5,428 nt of DNA from Oscillospiraceae bacterium (lineage in GTDB: Bacteria; Bacillota; Clostridia; Oscillospirales; Oscillospiraceae), in contig JAFYIF010000242.1 of the NCBI GenBank assembly GCA_017538775.1, positions 1 through 5,428 on the forward strand, read 5' to 3'. The notes beneath the pieces were generated by a model. That model worked only from the letters and a program-made list of their open reading frames with translations. It had not been told where the DNA came from and made no database searches. This document shows, piece by piece, positions 4,970 through 5,428 of this stretch. Numbering within the stretch: the first letter of the stretch is position 1; every line of letters begins with the position of its first letter. The position numbers and the translations under genes are program-made.

Positions 4970-5428
4970 ACGCCATTTCCTTCACGTGCGTCTCGATGAA
5001 CGCGATCTCGGCCTCGTCCAGGCCGTATTTGGCGTAGAGCTGCCGGTCGATTTCGGGGATGGAGCGGGACCAGTCGATGTCGGAGGCGGGGGTGAAGTCT
5101 TGGAGGGGGACGTAGGCAAATTTTTCAGGTGTAATATGTTGTGTGACTTTAAGAACGCTAAGTAAAGCCCGTGCAAATTTGCTCTTAATATACTTTAGTG
5201 CGTTCTGCGCTTCTGTTTCAGTTGCAAAACAGCCAATACTACAAAATGTTTCGGTTGAACCTATACCTGGTTCCATTACAAGCGGAGAAGCAAGTTCTTC
5301 TCCCAGACCGCCGTTTCCGCTTGCTGCGGGCAAAAACACCTTATAAAAATTTAGATTAACAACATTGTTAATATATTTCGCTCTGATAAACCTAAAGGCA
5401 CGCTCATTGCTTATTCGTCCCAAAATTC
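4968..5428 (-). CDS. C-terminal end of an Eco57I-type restriction-modification methylase / target-recognition subunit, partial (start outside window)
   Basis: The frame is open to the right edge and gives 152 residues ending at TAA 4970-4968. From recall of the family, the end of Eco57I-type N6-adenine methyltransferases has the same run of features: YKVFLPAASGNGGLGE (28-43 of the visible part), EPGIGSTETF (52-61), a segment NALKYIKSKFARALLSVLKVTQ (75-96), VPLQDF (106-111), DIDWSRSIPEIDRQLYAKYGL (116-136) and a short helical tail. In these proteins this part follows the NPPY catalytic motif and contributes target recognition. The gene is therefore the likely second half of the methyltransferase whose motif I part ends the 1107-residue protein. 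NPPY cannot be checked here, and an N-terminally truncated remnant is possible. The conserved end is about 62% G+C while the rest is about 39%. Confidence 0.75.
   Translation of the reverse strand, partial: ILGRISNERAFRFIRAKYINNVVNLNFYKVFLPAASGNGGLGEELASPLVMEPGIGSTETFCSIGCFATETEAQNALKYIKSKFARALLSVLKVTQHITPEKFAYVPLQDFTPASDIDWSRSIPEIDRQLYAKYGLDEAEIAFIETHVKEMA
5120..5428. other. Low-G+C segment within the methylase gene (possible exchanged target-recognition segment)
   Basis: By direct counting, bases 5121-5428 are about 39% G+C (121 of 308), while 4971-5120 are about 62% (93 of 150). The change falls close to the codons for VPLQDF, where the conserved C-terminal tail begins. The reading frame is intact across it. 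This fits recombination bringing in a specificity segment from a lower-G+C donor; the right end of the segment is not in the window. Confidence 0.6.

Noticed and set aside
4207..4980. Direct repeats or inverted repeats flanking the toxin-antitoxin cassette that would mark a mobile element.
   Set aside because: By eye no matching pair was found on the two sides, and no transposase or integrase is present.
1..5428. CRISPR arrays, tRNA or rRNA genes.
   Set aside because: No regularly spaced repeats, cloverleaf-like segments with T-loop GTTCRANYC, or rRNA-like sequence were seen.

Overview
The window looks like a GC-rich, low-redundancy stretch of a bacterial chromosome, most likely a Gram-positive anaerobe of the Clostridia (an Oscillospiraceae/Ruminococcaceae-like gut bacterium). 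That placement is inferred from strong AGGAGG-type ribosome binding sites, high G+C in the coding sequence and the style of the protein families; no rRNA or other phylogenetic marker is present.

Layout from left to right. (1) Bases 1-839, minus strand: a TtcA-like PP-loop ATPase (tRNA thiolation family), cut off by the window at its C-terminus. (2) Bases 883-4206, minus strand: a 1107-residue restriction-type protein. It carries an N-terminal GIY-YIG-like nuclease domain, an SF2 ATPase/helicase core, a long charged coiled-coil and, at the very C-terminus, the first half of a gamma-type N6-adenine DNA methyltransferase, including motif I but not the NPPY catalytic motif. (3) Bases 4207-4303: a short divergent intergenic region holding a good sigma-A-type promoter for the rightward genes and a weaker candidate for the leftward gene. 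(4) Bases 4304-4932, plus strand: a RelB/DinJ-like antitoxin and a RelE/ParE-like toxin, overlapping by one base and followed by an intrinsic terminator. (5) Bases 4968-5428, minus strand: the C-terminal 152 residues of a protein that resembles the target-recognition end of Eco57I-type restriction-modification methylases. Its start lies beyond the right edge.

The main idea is that regions 2 and 5 are two halves of one restriction-modification machine. The domain order nuclease - SF2 motor - coupler - methyltransferase - target recognition is that of the single-chain Type ISP enzymes (LlaGI/LlaBIII). Here it appears to be split into two polypeptides inside the methyltransferase fold, with a GIY-YIG-like nuclease instead of the Mrr-type nuclease. 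The genes are in permuted order (target-recognition half upstream, motor half downstream), and an antiparallel toxin-antitoxin cassette separates them. The part of the target-recognition gene that should set specificity is about 39% G+C, against about 62% for its conserved C-terminal end, which suggests a swapped specificity segment. The NPPY motif of the second half is outside the window, so completeness of the system cannot be shown here.
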